Shown here: positions 10,372 through 20,465 of the stretch, piece after piece
Numbering within the stretch: position 1 is the stretch's first letter
How the letters are laid out: each line of letters begins with the position of its first letter
Origin: Acanthococcus lagerstroemiae
Taxonomy: Eukaryota > Arthropoda > Insecta > Hemiptera > Eriococcidae
NCBI GenBank assembly: GCA_031841125.1
Contig: CM063110.1
Span: forward strand, 38,393,214 to 38,457,213
Length of the DNA: 64,000 bases
Direction: 5' to 3'
Translations under genes and position numbers: made by a program
Notes under the pieces: generated by a model
Seen by the model: the letters and a program-made list of their open reading frames with translations, nothing else
Databases searched by the model: none
What the model was told of the DNA's origin: nothing

Positions 10372-11587
10372 TTCACAGGTAAAATAAATGTAAACAAAAA
10401 AATCTGGACCCTGCAGGCTGCGAATTGCTGTGAATGCTAAAGCAGCTATGCAACAGTCCTCCTCATGACGTCACCCATGAAAAGGTCTGTTGCCTTGCTT
10501 TCGCGATAACGTCCTGTTGTTTTTGTGTATGTGTAAATTTGATTTTTGACATGGATATTATGTATATTGGCTGGCCCTCAACGAAAAATGTACGCCACAT
10601 TTTTACGACCAACATGAGGGAGTGGTACCAAGAATGCCGACGGAGGCCGGGAATGGCCGACTAGTGCCGAGGATATTATTAAGACGTTATCACGGCAATT
10701 GTTCTGCCGCGATAAAAATTACTCAACTACATGAAGTCAAATTTTTCAGGATTGATAAAAAAAAACTCAACGCATCTGTGATCACGAATTTCTATTAGAT
10801 TTACGTCGAACAAAGTTTGTTTCGTTATTTTAGAACAAAGAAAACATTCAGGGAAACGAAGGACCATTGTTCTAAATACATCACTTAAAATGCAGTTGAG
10901 ATAGTTGAAGTAAGCTGTAGACAAACGCGCTTTTTTGATTTTTCTGTAGTTGCAGACGTTTTTATTGACAAATGTGATCAGGAAGGTAGATGAAATATTT
11001 CAATACAAAACACAGACAGGGAGTTTAATTCTGCTTCCAGTGATACCGATAGTGGCATATTGAAAAAAATTGCAATTGAGTGCTTTTTGCTTATCACGGC
11101 AGTGTTGCTTCATGATATTATTCGCTAACCTATATTTTGGAATGTGTTCGATAGCCATAAGACATATCCATGTACCGATGTATCAAATAAGTGTGAATAT
11201 CGCATTATGACTGGAATTTTATCTACTTTCTGATGAACTCATCGGATTTTTAGTCTGGGTCATTTTTTTAAATAATTATTTAAATTTCGAATAGATTTAA
11301 CTTTTCCTAAGATGGTGCAACAACAACCGCCAAAAAGGAAACTAAATAATGAAAATTTACGAGCCGAAGCAAAAAAAATAAAAAAATAAAAAATAGTTGA
11401 ATAAGGTGGAAAGTCAAAGAAGTGTAGCTCGAGTACGTTTTTATACTTTTTACTTGCAATTTGAAGGTACGCTATCTTAGGAACACATGTGTTACAATAG
11501 TGCATTTGACTTTTCTTCACCATTTTTGAATTACTGAGGGAAGAGTCTGGGAGCGAATGACACAAAACTTTCGGAATAAGAAGCAGG
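10372..11587. other. No gene recognised
   Basis: AT-rich sequence with chance frames only. One more copy of GACATATCCATGT lies at 11161-11173. Nothing else was assigned. Confidence 0.35.
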
Positions 11588-11599
11588 CAGTCCACAGAT

Positions 11600-11818
11600 G
11601 GGAGTCTGATTGGCCGGGTGGATAGCGCGCTGGTCTCGGAATCCGGAGGTCCCAGATTCGAGCCCACTTAGCAACTCGCTACATTTCAACCTAGACCGGT
11701 TTTTCGGCAAGAAGAGAACGAGGCTAAAACAGTCCTAACAGCCTACCGACGTCTCTGAGGTAATGCTCGAAAGGGCGGATTCCAGGGCTCGAGCTGAGAG
11801 TAAAACTTCGAAAAGAGA
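11600..11818 (+). mobile_element. tRNA-derived SINE, copy 1
   Basis: The 5' head has RNA polymerase III-type promoter boxes: A box TGGCCGGGTGG (11611-11621) and B box GATTCGAGCC (11655-11664), at tRNA-like spacing. The sequence between resembles a degenerate anticodon arm (GGTCTCGGAATCCGGAGG), but no anticodon stem folds cleanly. The body (11665-11818) is not tRNA-like. The whole element aligns with 51870-52093, including GACGTCTCTGA-GTAATGCTCGAAA near the 3' end. A 12-bp TSD brackets it. It is about 219 bp, in the usual SINE range, and has no protein-coding role. Confidence 0.85.
11611..11664 (+). promoter_or_regulatory. Internal Pol III promoter (A and B boxes) of SINE copy 1
   Basis: TGGCCGGGTGG matches the A-box consensus TGGCNNAGTGG except at one base, and GATTCGAGCC matches the B-box core GGTTCGANNCC except at one base. 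They lie about 34 bp apart, as in tRNA genes. Confidence 0.65.
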
Positions 11819-11830
11819 CAGTCCACAAAT

Positions 11831-13300
11831 AGTCCAAACAACCTTTCATCAAATGTTGATACATTTTGATCCCATATATTTGGAGAAATCGGCATTCCAA
11901 AAAATAGTGCACCATCCTAGAACAGCCGCCCTTACTCTTAGAATACAGCAGGCCGCATATCCGAGATACGACAATCCAGTCGCATGCGATACTAGCGTGT
12001 GATCAGAACTGCATAGTCGGCGCCGTAAATAACCGACGTGTATACTCAGAACGGAAAGGCAGAAAGTTTTTCGAAAATTTTCAAGCCATTGAGTCGCATC
12101 GACAGCGGCCGTTTTATCGACTCGACGCCGATCAGCTTTTAATTAGCGCGCTTTTATGTAAAATTCGTCGTATCGATTTTGAAAAAAAAGCTTCTTCGTA
12201 TTATCCCTCGTCCTCTGTGTCTTTTCGAGATTATTCGAACGGTTAGTTAAGAGATGAGAAATTAAAAGAAAAAGAGGAGAGTACTTGGTCGTTGAAGAAA
12301 CGATTCGGAGAGAGAAACCCCTTATTTAAAATAAACCACCTTTTACGTTTATAAGTAAACTTTTTTAACAGCTTTTACGCAACGTAAAACACGTAATGCC
12401 TTAAATTCTTCCTCGAACCTTTTTTCTTCTACATTTTCCACTCTCCGCTTCTTCTGTACTCACTCCTTTTGCTTTTATTTTTCTCTTTTTTCCCTTCTTC
12501 TTCGCACACTCGAATAGAACGAAGACGCCCTCGCTTATTCGAATTTAAAATGGAGCTTTTGTGGCTGGTTTCTCTTGCGTTTTATTGCCGCACGGCGTGG
12601 ATACAGTCGCCCCGAAATATTTCACATTTGCATTTATGACACTTTTATCTGGCGTGTATTCCAATACCGGCAGACCGGGCGTACGTACTCTCGTAATTTA
12701 TCACGAACTTTTCGCCTATTTCATCGGCGGATTTAAATGTACGAAAGTTTTCAATTTATCGCGCATTCTGTAAAATGAAAAATAATACAAAAACGAACGA
12801 ACGCTCGTAAATATCCGGAAACGCGAATCGAGGGTGCTGGTTCTTCGGTCAAAATTGAAACACGTTCGAGTCAGTCGCCAGGTCATTCAGCCCATAAAAG
12901 AATAAATTGTTCGACTATTTATTGATAAGTAATTTTTCCAACATATTTACGGCGAAAAAAGTCAACTTTTCTGGTAAGTTGTCTGCGCTTGAATTTGGTT
13001 GGAATGGGACAAATTTTAAACGCTCAATATAAGTTACCCCCCTTCAGTTGGGTAAGCAACTCATCATGAAACTGTGTAGATATGTTTGCCTGCTCGTATA
13101 ATGAAAGGGCAAAGATATAGAAAATATTACAGAAATTATGTACAGAGTTAACAGATTATTATTATTATTAATTTTTTTTTTCAGATTTGCTAATAATAGA
13201 TAGACTGGAGGAACTCTTTAGGAATAATGGACGACAGTTATAGCAACTACTAAAAAAATGGACAAATAGGGTATTTACAAACCACTTCAATGGCTGGCTG
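11831..13300. other. No gene recognised; CpG-containing unique sequence
   Basis: Between about 11990 and 12850 the sequence contains many CpGs and no repeat recognised in the window. An open frame at 12561-12773 has no recognisable motif. This may be intronic or regulatory host DNA. The rest is AT-rich. Confidence 0.35.
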
Positions 13301-13305
13301 CACAA

Positions 13306-13981
13306 CAGTGTGTCCCTCAAGTTTTCGCCAATCGATTAGGCGCGCACTGCAATTTGTTCCAATGGACCTAGAAGCTTGCCATAAAAAATTTGAGCTGAAT
13401 CTGAGATCCTTAACCCGTGGCGCTTTGACCTTGAAGTTATGTATGATACAGAGATTCTGAAAAAACCGCGAATATCTCGGAACATATCAACTTTAAGACC
13501 AAAATGCATATAATATAAAATATTTCCTGTTAAATTTTCTATAAAAAAGATTCAATAAAATTTTCCGCTAGAACGCATATTTAGCGAGATAATCGCAAAA
13601 ATGTGTGAAAGTTTCGAGGAACGTGGCTTTTAATTTTTCTTTTATAACCGATCTTTACTAGCTAAATCGCAGTTATTTATAAAAATATCCACTTTAGGAC
13701 CAAAATGCAAATAACATAAAATGTTCGTTCTTAAATTTTCTATAAAAAGGTACTCTAGAACTTTTCTTTAGAAAACATAACCGACTGCCTAATAAGAAAT
13801 GGTTGTAACTCCAATTTTAGAAATTTTACAGGAGGAATAAAATACGAAGTACAGTGATACCAAATTTCTACAAAATTACCTGAAAATCAATTTGCTGCTA
13901 TTTTTTGATGTTGGTAGCACTGGAGTATTCTGTTTTTGCGAATTATCATTTTTTCGTTCTTTTTCAGGAGTTACAACATCA
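13306..13981 (+). repeat. Left terminal inverted repeat
   Basis: It starts CAGTGTGTCCCT and ends at GGAGTTACAACAT. It holds two diverged internal direct repeats built on ACCAAAATGCA-ATAA and TTAAATTTTCTATAAAAA (about 13498-13550 and 13699-13748). A stretch ATATTTAGCGAGATAATCGC near 13579 is shared with the right arm. Confidence 0.8.
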
Positions 13982-14140
13982 CACCGCCTTGGAGAAGTAC
14001 AAAAGTATTCGTCCTGGGATCAAAACTGGTGACCCAGTAGTCATTGACATTGTCGCTATTCAGTATTCTAATTATACGATTTCCTACAAACTGAATTTCA
14101 AGGATGACGAGTGGTTTACCGAATATTTACGTGAAGAAAG
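13969..14140 (+). CDS. Exon-like open sequence inside the long-TIR element
   Basis: An open frame begins right after TTTTTCAG (a good splice acceptor, itself in the TIR edge) and ends at GAAGAAAG followed by GTGAG (a good donor). It encodes HTALEKYKSIRPGIKTGDPV, then a YKLNFKDDEWF segment; the composition is protein-like. I do not recognise the family. It could be a captured host exon or a fragment of the element's own gene. A further segment after a possible acceptor near 14225-14228 (SPPGMPLKKYTHSKRNYF followed by a Cys-rich stretch) might be the next exon, up to a stop near 14371. Neither end of a complete gene is visible. Confidence 0.35.
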
Positions 14141-14731
14141 GTGAGATAACATTATCTAATCTTTTTTGTTACAGCTCATTATTATTCCTGCACTAAAATG
14201 CTTGCTTGTAATTCTGTTTTCCAGATAGGTCACCACCGGGTATGCCGTTGAAAAAATATACCCACTCCAAAAGGAATTATTTCAGGTGTGGATACAACAG
14301 TAATTGCAGCGAAGAGAGATGTTCACCCAATGCGTCAAGAGGATGGCCAAAAGCGGAAGGCGTCGAAAGATAGTGGCCAAAAATGTATGCCAGCAAAAGT
14401 TGAGGCTACTGAAAGTACATTCGAATTTTGAGTAGTGCTGCTGCTCAAAAAGAAGGTAAAAGACACTAAGCGTAGAAAAGGTAAGACTGAAATTAATGGA
14501 TGGTTAAAAAATAACTTCATCACTTTCAATTTGCTGGTCATTATTATTTTGTATACGATCTTGTGATTTTTTAAAATAAATTCTTCAAGATTCCACTGTG
14601 CAATATTATCAATTTGTTTGTTCTTTTGTCACTCTTCAGATGAAAAATTGATAGAAACCTGCGGTTTACCTTTATTTTCTAACTAGTATGGAAATGTTGT
14701 ATCTCCAGCAGTAGTATGGATAAATTCATAA

Positions 14732-15390
14732 AAATGTTGTAACTCCTGACAAATGATGAAAAAATTATAATTCGCAAAAAACAGGATACTCCATTGTTAC
14801 CAACATCAAAAAATAGCACCAAATTGATTTTAGGGTAATTATTCAAAAATTTGGTATCATGTATATTTTTTTTTATTCCTCTTGTAAAATTTCTGATATT
14901 GGAGTTACAACCATTAAAGAAAAGTTGTAGAGGAGCTTTTCATAGAAAATTTAAGAACGAACATTTTATGTTATTTGCACTTTGGCCCTAAAGTGAATAT
15001 TTTTATAGATAACTGCGAATTAGCTAGTAAAGATCGGTTATAAAAGAAAAAATAAAAGCCACGTTCCTCGAAACTTCAACACATTTGTGCGATTATCTCG
15101 CTAAATATGCGTTCTAGCGGAAAATTGTATGGGATCTTTTTTATAGAAAATTTAACAAGAAACATTTTATGTTATATGCATTTTGGTCCTGAAGTTGATG
15201 TGTTCCGAAATATTCGCGGGTTTCTGTAAAATCTCAGTATTATACATAACTTCAAGGTCAAAGCGTCACGGGCTAATGACCTCAGATTGAGCTGTCATTT
15301 TTTATGGTGAGTTTCTAGGTCCATTGGAACAAATTGCAGTGCGTACCTAACCGATTGGCGAAAACTTGTAAAATAAGGGACACCCTACTG
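14732..15390 (-). repeat. Right terminal inverted repeat
   Basis: Reverse complement of the left arm with scattered substitutions and small indels. The outer end has an extra short AT segment (near 15371-15375) absent from the left arm. The inner end at 14732 is ATGTTGTAACTCC, mirroring the left inner edge. Confidence 0.8.
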
Positions 15391-15428
15391 CACAATCATG
15401 ATAAATCCCCCCAAAAAACTAAATTTCT

Positions 15429-15429
<1 letters not shown>

Positions 15430-15459
<30 letters not shown>
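15430..15459. repeat. Poly(A) run of 30
   Basis: An uninterrupted A run starts 35 bp beyond the long-TIR element. It could be the remnant of a retroposon tail, but no element body was recognised on its 5' side, which is the long-TIR element. Confidence 0.8.
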
Positions 15460-15463
<4 letters not shown>

Positions 15464-17884
15464 GATGCATCCAGTTTTTTCTAATTACTTCTGGTTTTTA
15501 GATATACTGTAGTATACCTACAGCAGTTAATTTGTGATGTTGGGACCTAAAATTTTCAGCATTCTTGTACCGGCAGGAAATCGCATTTGAAATTTTGACT
15601 TATCATAACTAGGCAGACCACGGAGGCAAACTTTGAAAAATTTACGATAAAAAGTTGTCGCGAACGAAAAATTTACTTTCCTTATGATACTATTCTTCTT
15701 GAACTTCACGTATACAAGAGAACATCAGGAAAAATAACGGAGAGAATGAAATTTATGTGTTTGTGGGTGGACCTATGTTTCCACAGGATACAAAAATGTG
15801 AGCACTGCATTTCTACATCTTTCTGTGATCTGATGAGTGTGACATTTAAACACCAGCTAATATCAGATGACAACGCAATTCGAAAACAGGGGGAAAACGG
15901 TACTTATGATGACTGTGCAGCCAGCCATTTAATTTTGGAAAACTACATGCAGGAATTTTCATATTTTTTCCAATTTTCCATGAAAATTGTTTTCTGGACG
16001 CAGTGATTTTTTCGTGTTAAACGATTTCCACACTCGCGTCATTCAAAAATACTCCGTGGCCTCGCTTCTGGCCATTTTATTTCTCGGGCTAAGGTGGAGA
16101 GACGACTTCTCAAAACTTCTCTGGGATACAATTTTGATCACCGAACGGCGTGTGACTGGTGAGAATGGGCGCGGTTGAGCGACGCCTTTGCCCAGCAAAG
16201 TGCAAAGGATCGATATAGTATTAAATTGTAAAAAAAATTGTTTTGGTGAAGTTAAAAATAAAGGGTTCTGATTGATTGAATTTGGCGACACTAACCCTGG
16301 AGAAGTTCAAGTTACCACCTCTGTCTGGAGACCTAAAAATCAAAAATGTACGCATACCGCTGTTGCTTACAGTGGCTGTAAGGGTCAACTTCGTCGATTC
16401 CTCGTTCAGACTTACAAGTCTCTACGATTACACCGGCGCCATTCATTTCCATCTACGATTACACCGGCGCCATTCATTTCCATCGCAGGCCGCTGATTTA
16501 GAACCAAAATATTATACCAAAGTAGTATTCGATTAACGACAGCGAGCGAACGGGGAAATGGAGACGCCGATCGCCAAAGAGGAAAGAATTAAATTGCAGC
16601 GCAGTGTCCCGCCCTCGCAAACTCGATCCATTTTCTCGTGGTTGAAATTTTTTCATTAATTATTCGTTATCACCGAGTCGGAGTGGCGATGCGATGGCGT
16701 ACATTCGCGTTTCCAAATAGCGTATATATCGTGTGCATTACCTCTATACACCTCGGACGCATTCCGATTTTCCGAAAATACACTCTGCGCGTACCTATAC
16801 CTACTCGAGCTTATTTTAAAATGTATTAATTCCATTAGAGGGCGACGGGTTAAATATTTTTCCTTTTCAGACTAGCGGCACTCAATTTACTCTCAGAAGG
16901 GTATTATATCTATCGTCGTATCCTTTTGGGATCGACAGATACACACGTTAATTTATCAAGTTGGCGCGGCAAAACTGACGAAATTGAGTTAGCCTAACTG
17001 CGGAAAAGTATTTGTGTATCGAATGCTTTCCGGTCTCTGCTGCTCGAAGCTCGACGCCGCACCACCCTGCTCCTGTTTTGTATTCGCTCGAAGCGTTTTC
17101 CGCGTGCCCAAAATAGGCTTTCAAATTCGAGACGCTGCCGAGGCGATGGCCGGGGCGGAGGCTGCGGACAAACGCTTTTCTGACATCTGTTGCAATATAT
17201 ACATTGTGTGTACTGTGTATACGTGTAGTTCTGTAATGTATGTACATTTGTACGTATAAGATACTTTCGGTGTCCGAGACGGATGGCAAATAACTCGCCC
17301 CGAAACAATTTGATCGAAATCGACGAATATTTCCGTGGCTACCTTGTACGGACACAATGGGACGATTGTACATCTTCGACTTGTTGTAAACGCGACTGTA
17401 TTCTACGTTACATTAAATACGGACAAATGTTTACCATATAATCCGCTAGAAAGAACACGAATATAGGTCGTTATGGGAAAACGTTGAAACGGGAATTTAA
17501 AAAGGGGCAGAATGTACAGATGTTTATCGACGTCCCAGGCTGATGTAAAAGTATCTGTATACTGGTTTACCATTGTGACATGGGATGAGAAATATATCTA
17601 AGCGTCTAAAATCAGTTTTTACAAAACAGCAATAATTACTTTGCAGCCTTATATCATTTGTCTCATGAACCTGATGGCAATGAAATTTGGCATGAGTTGT
17701 AAGTTTTTCCTCAGTTGGTTTGTCCCAGGTAACTAGTCCCTTAAAAGGTATTATTAAAATTTTTCGAAGAACGGAAAATTCAAACTTATTAGTATTATCA
17801 TTTTTTAAAATCCCCCCCCCCAAAAAAAAATGGAGAAGGATACTTTGTATAATTTCTGAGACAAATGGACTGGTGGAAATATTC
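15460..17884. other. No gene recognised
   Basis: Apart from the 31-bp duplication at 16421-16482, nothing was assigned. From about 16500 to 17450 the sequence is richer in CpG than its surroundings and has overlapping frames on both strands without known motifs; it may be conserved non-coding or intronic host sequence. Confidence 0.35.
16421..16482. repeat. Perfect 31-bp tandem duplication
   Basis: Bases 16421-16451 are repeated exactly at 16452-16482 (unit contains GATTACACCGGCGCCATTCA). The lack of divergence suggests a recent slippage or duplication event. Confidence 0.9.
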
Positions 17885-18051
17885 AGTATGTAGGATATGT
17901 CAATTCACAATTTCGTTCTTCTGTAGTCCAGAACGCTTTTTCGGCTGTTATGCCATCTTCAGTGGAGCCGCTCCACTGAAGATGGCATAACAGCCGAAAG
18001 CGCTCTGGAATACAAAAGAAAGAAATTATGAATTGGCACACCCTACATACT
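17885..18051. mobile_element. 167-bp near-perfect palindrome (hairpin MITE)
   Basis: The two halves are inverted repeats with a one-base centre at 17969 (AGTGGAGC-C-GCTCCACT). Complementarity is exact over about 30 bp at the core (TCGGCTGTTATGCCATCTTC) and continues with few mismatches to GTATGTAGG and CCTACATAC at the ends. There is a 2-bp length difference between arms. No clear TSD is seen. It has no coding role. Confidence 0.75.
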
Positions 18052-18645
18052 AGTCCACATGAGTTAGCCCAAATAAGAGTGCAAAAAGGAAAAACATCAT
18101 AGAAAGCTGAAACTTGGTACATTGGTCTAATTGGGGGCGTAAAACAGTTTTTTTGCTTATATCACACTAAAATTTGAGTTTAGAGAAAAAATGTTCCAAC
18201 AAATGTGATAGAGCATGAAATAATACATAAGAACTGTTCTTACACACTTTTCTATAGAGTGGGTATTTGTTGAATAAATTAATATCAAACGTTGAGAAGT
18301 TTCCTCCATGTGTACATTTAATGCAACTTATTGTAATCGATGCAATGCAGACTCGCGTACACATGAATACATTGATTTCTATTTACTTTATCAAACAATT
18401 GGGGAATATATAATCGCACGCAATATAAAAATGTTTGCACGCGAAAGAAACACACAGAAACAAAATTGAAGATACCAACTTCTTATATGTGATCCACGCG
18501 ATGACGCACAGACGACATTTTTAGCATGTTTCGACAAGAAATGTAATATTCTAACGCGATAAAACTACAAACAGTCGGCCATAATTTGACATGTCTGAAA
18601 GGGTAAATCTAAGTAGCAGGGTACATACGAGTAGAACCCCATAAA

Positions 18646-18781
18646 TACAAGTGAAGACACGCCATTTTGGCTCACACCATGCCCGTGGATGCCCAATCCG
18701 ACTATGCGGAGCGTACCGCGTAGTCAATTCTGCATCTACGCGCACGGTGTGAGCCAAAATGGCGCAGTGTCTTCACTCGTA
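18646..18781. mobile_element. Hairpin (foldback) element, family H copy 2
   Basis: Arms 18646-18704 and 18722-18781 are inverted repeats containing GTGAAGACAC and GCCATTTTGGCTCACACC. The loop GCGGAGCGTACCGC is the exact reverse complement of the loop in the element at 10019-10168, with several flanking bases also identical. The arms differ from copy 1 at many positions, yet within each copy the two arms still pair. Confidence 0.7.
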
Positions 18782-19537
18782 TCGTCCGGAATTCTGCTAA
18801 ATTTTTCTAGATTACCGAAAAATTCTGCTGAAGTCCATTCAAAGTGAGTTTCCCAACGAGAACTGAGATACTAAAATGAAAATTTTCGCTACTATAAATG
18901 GAAAGTTCGGCTAAAAATCTAGCGGCGAAAAGGCTGTTCTGGCAACACTACAGCCTAATCACAAAACAAAAGAGGTTATAAGGCATCGAATTTCAAAAAT
19001 AGCGGACTTTCAATTTGGCGAAATTTTATTTCGGTATTTTCAAATGAGTGGCATTAGGAAGATGTTTCGTCCCCACCCCCTCTCACTTGGGAACCGCTAC
19101 ATGATCAGTTTTTTGCACTAATAGAAGCAAGAAGACAGCCACCACTATCAATATCATTAGAATCATACCATCACAAGCTACTAATGCACATAGAGTAAAC
19201 AGAATTTTCTATAAGTTCTTGAAGTTCGAACCCAAGAGCGCAACCAAGGAGACCCCCCTCCCACCAAAAAAAAAAATCGAAATTTTTACAAAATTAATTC
19301 ATGAACATAGGCAGATGCCAAATCAGGTAGGTACTAAATCGAGTTTTCACCCCTGCCAAAGTTTTTTTCTCTCAATTCAGCCCCTACCAAAAAAAGTACT
19401 GGTTGCGCCCCTGATAGGCAAAAAGAAAATTTAAACACAAATATGTATTTTAAAAAAACAAAAAAAACAGAGAGTCAGAGTAAAGTGCATAAACAGGGTG
19501 TCTACCAGGAGTGGGAAATTAAAAATATATAACTTTA
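18782..19537. other. No gene recognised
   Basis: A hAT-like pair of ends may lie near 19233 (AAGAGCGCAACCAAG) and 19412 (reverse complement CAGGGGCGCAACCAG), but no 8-bp TSD supports this. Otherwise nothing was assigned. Confidence 0.3.
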
Positions 19538-19539
19538 TA

Positions 19540-20460
19540 CGAGGATTGTCCCATAAGTAAGGTACAAAAATGCTATAAAATTGAAAAATTTACTACATCG
19601 AAAAATCATACAAGATTGTGAAAGTAGACTCTATTAGCTATTTTTCAAGTTATCCTCGCCCAATTCGATACAATTTTTCCACCGCTCATTCAATCAAAAA
19701 ATGTTTTCTTCGTGAAACTGTACACACAGGGCCTTGAAAAATGTCTCGACTTCTGTTTTTTTTTTGTTTTTTTTCATCGTTTTTAAACTTTATTCCTCCG
19801 AGATATATTGTTTGAGAGGGCTGAGCAGGTAGTAATCCGATAGTGCAAGGTCATAACTGTGTGTAGAGTGGTCCATTACCCCCATCCCGCTGCATTTTTG
19901 TTTCTACTGAGAATTCAGCTGTTTAGGCACCTAGCGTGCGCAAACTTTTCGAAATTGTAGGTCTTCCTGCATAATTTGGTGAACAACTGACTTGATAAAT
20001 TCACTGCTTCTGCAATTTCACGAATTTTCAAACTCCGATCGGCGTAAACGAGCTCTTCGATGCGACAAATCGTGCTTGGTCGCCCTCTTCGAGGATTATC
20101 CGTCAAACTTACGATACTGGTATCGAATTTTGTACATCATACTGATATTTGTTTTCGAGAAATGGCATTCCCACATACTCCGCTTTAATACTATTAAAAA
20201 TCTGGGTCTGTTTTTTTTTTGTTTTTTTTTGGTGCGCCATAGAAAAGAATTTTTCGCTTATTTTGAGAGGCGTGTACACTTCAGTCAAAAACTATCAAGT
20301 TCGTTCAACTTTTGAAACTATACTACCGCAGACAACGAACCACTCTTATCAGCAGATGTTAGCTAAGCCTCCCCTGCTTCACCATACGAAATTTTAGGTT
20401 TCTAATTCACGCGGTTCGTCGTATAGAAAAATGTGTACCTTACTCATGGGACAACCCTCG
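19540..20460 (-). mobile_element. Decayed mariner-type element
   Basis: The ends are inverted repeats of about 28 bp: CGAGGATTGTCCCATAAGTA at 19540 and, reverse-complemented, CGAGGGTTGTCCCATGAGTA at 20460. TA flanks both sides (19538-19539, 20461-20462), as in Tc1/mariner insertions. The total of 921 bp is shorter than the usual about 1.3 kb. Minus-strand coding remnants of mariner transposase are present, so the element is internally deleted and dead. Confidence 0.85.
19780..20106 (-). pseudogene. Mariner transposase remnant
   Basis: Minus strand 20106-19915 encodes DNPRRGRPST and RSLKIREIAEAVNLS, the helix-turn-helix and linker region of mariner transposases. Near 19872-19790 a second piece reads YDLALSDYYLLSPLKQY, corresponding to the conserved (S)PDLAPSDYHLF block with the last catalytic Asp. 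The sequence between, including the other catalytic aspartates, is missing, and there are stops and frame changes. Confidence 0.75.
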
Positions 20461-20465
20461 TATGA

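Larger units (their letters stand above)
11588..11830 (+). repeat. Target-site duplication flanking the first SINE
   Basis: CAGTCCACAGAT at 11588-11599 and CAGTCCACAAAT at 11819-11830 match at 11 of 12 positions and exactly bracket the tRNA-like element. A 12-bp duplication of this kind is expected for LINE-mobilised insertion. Confidence 0.7.
13306..15390. mobile_element. DNA element with about 660-bp TIRs and a 5-bp TSD
   Basis: Sequence at 13306-13981 is repeated in inverse orientation at 14732-15390 with roughly 90 percent identity by eye. The ends read CAGTGTGTCCCT on the left and, reverse-complemented, CAGTAGGGTGTCCC on the right. CACAA flanks both sides (13301-13305 and 15391-15395), a probable 5-bp TSD. 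The 750-bp interior carries exon-like sequence but no recognisable transposase. Long-TIR DNA transposons are the obvious class; the superfamily cannot be fixed from these ends. The copy is probably non-autonomous. Confidence 0.8.

Noticed and set aside
12561..12773. 70-codon open frame
   Set aside because: Looks protein-like in places but has no known motif or exon context.
19233..19413. Possible hAT-type MITE
   Set aside because: Ends are similar in inverse orientation, but the flanking 8-bp sequences do not match.
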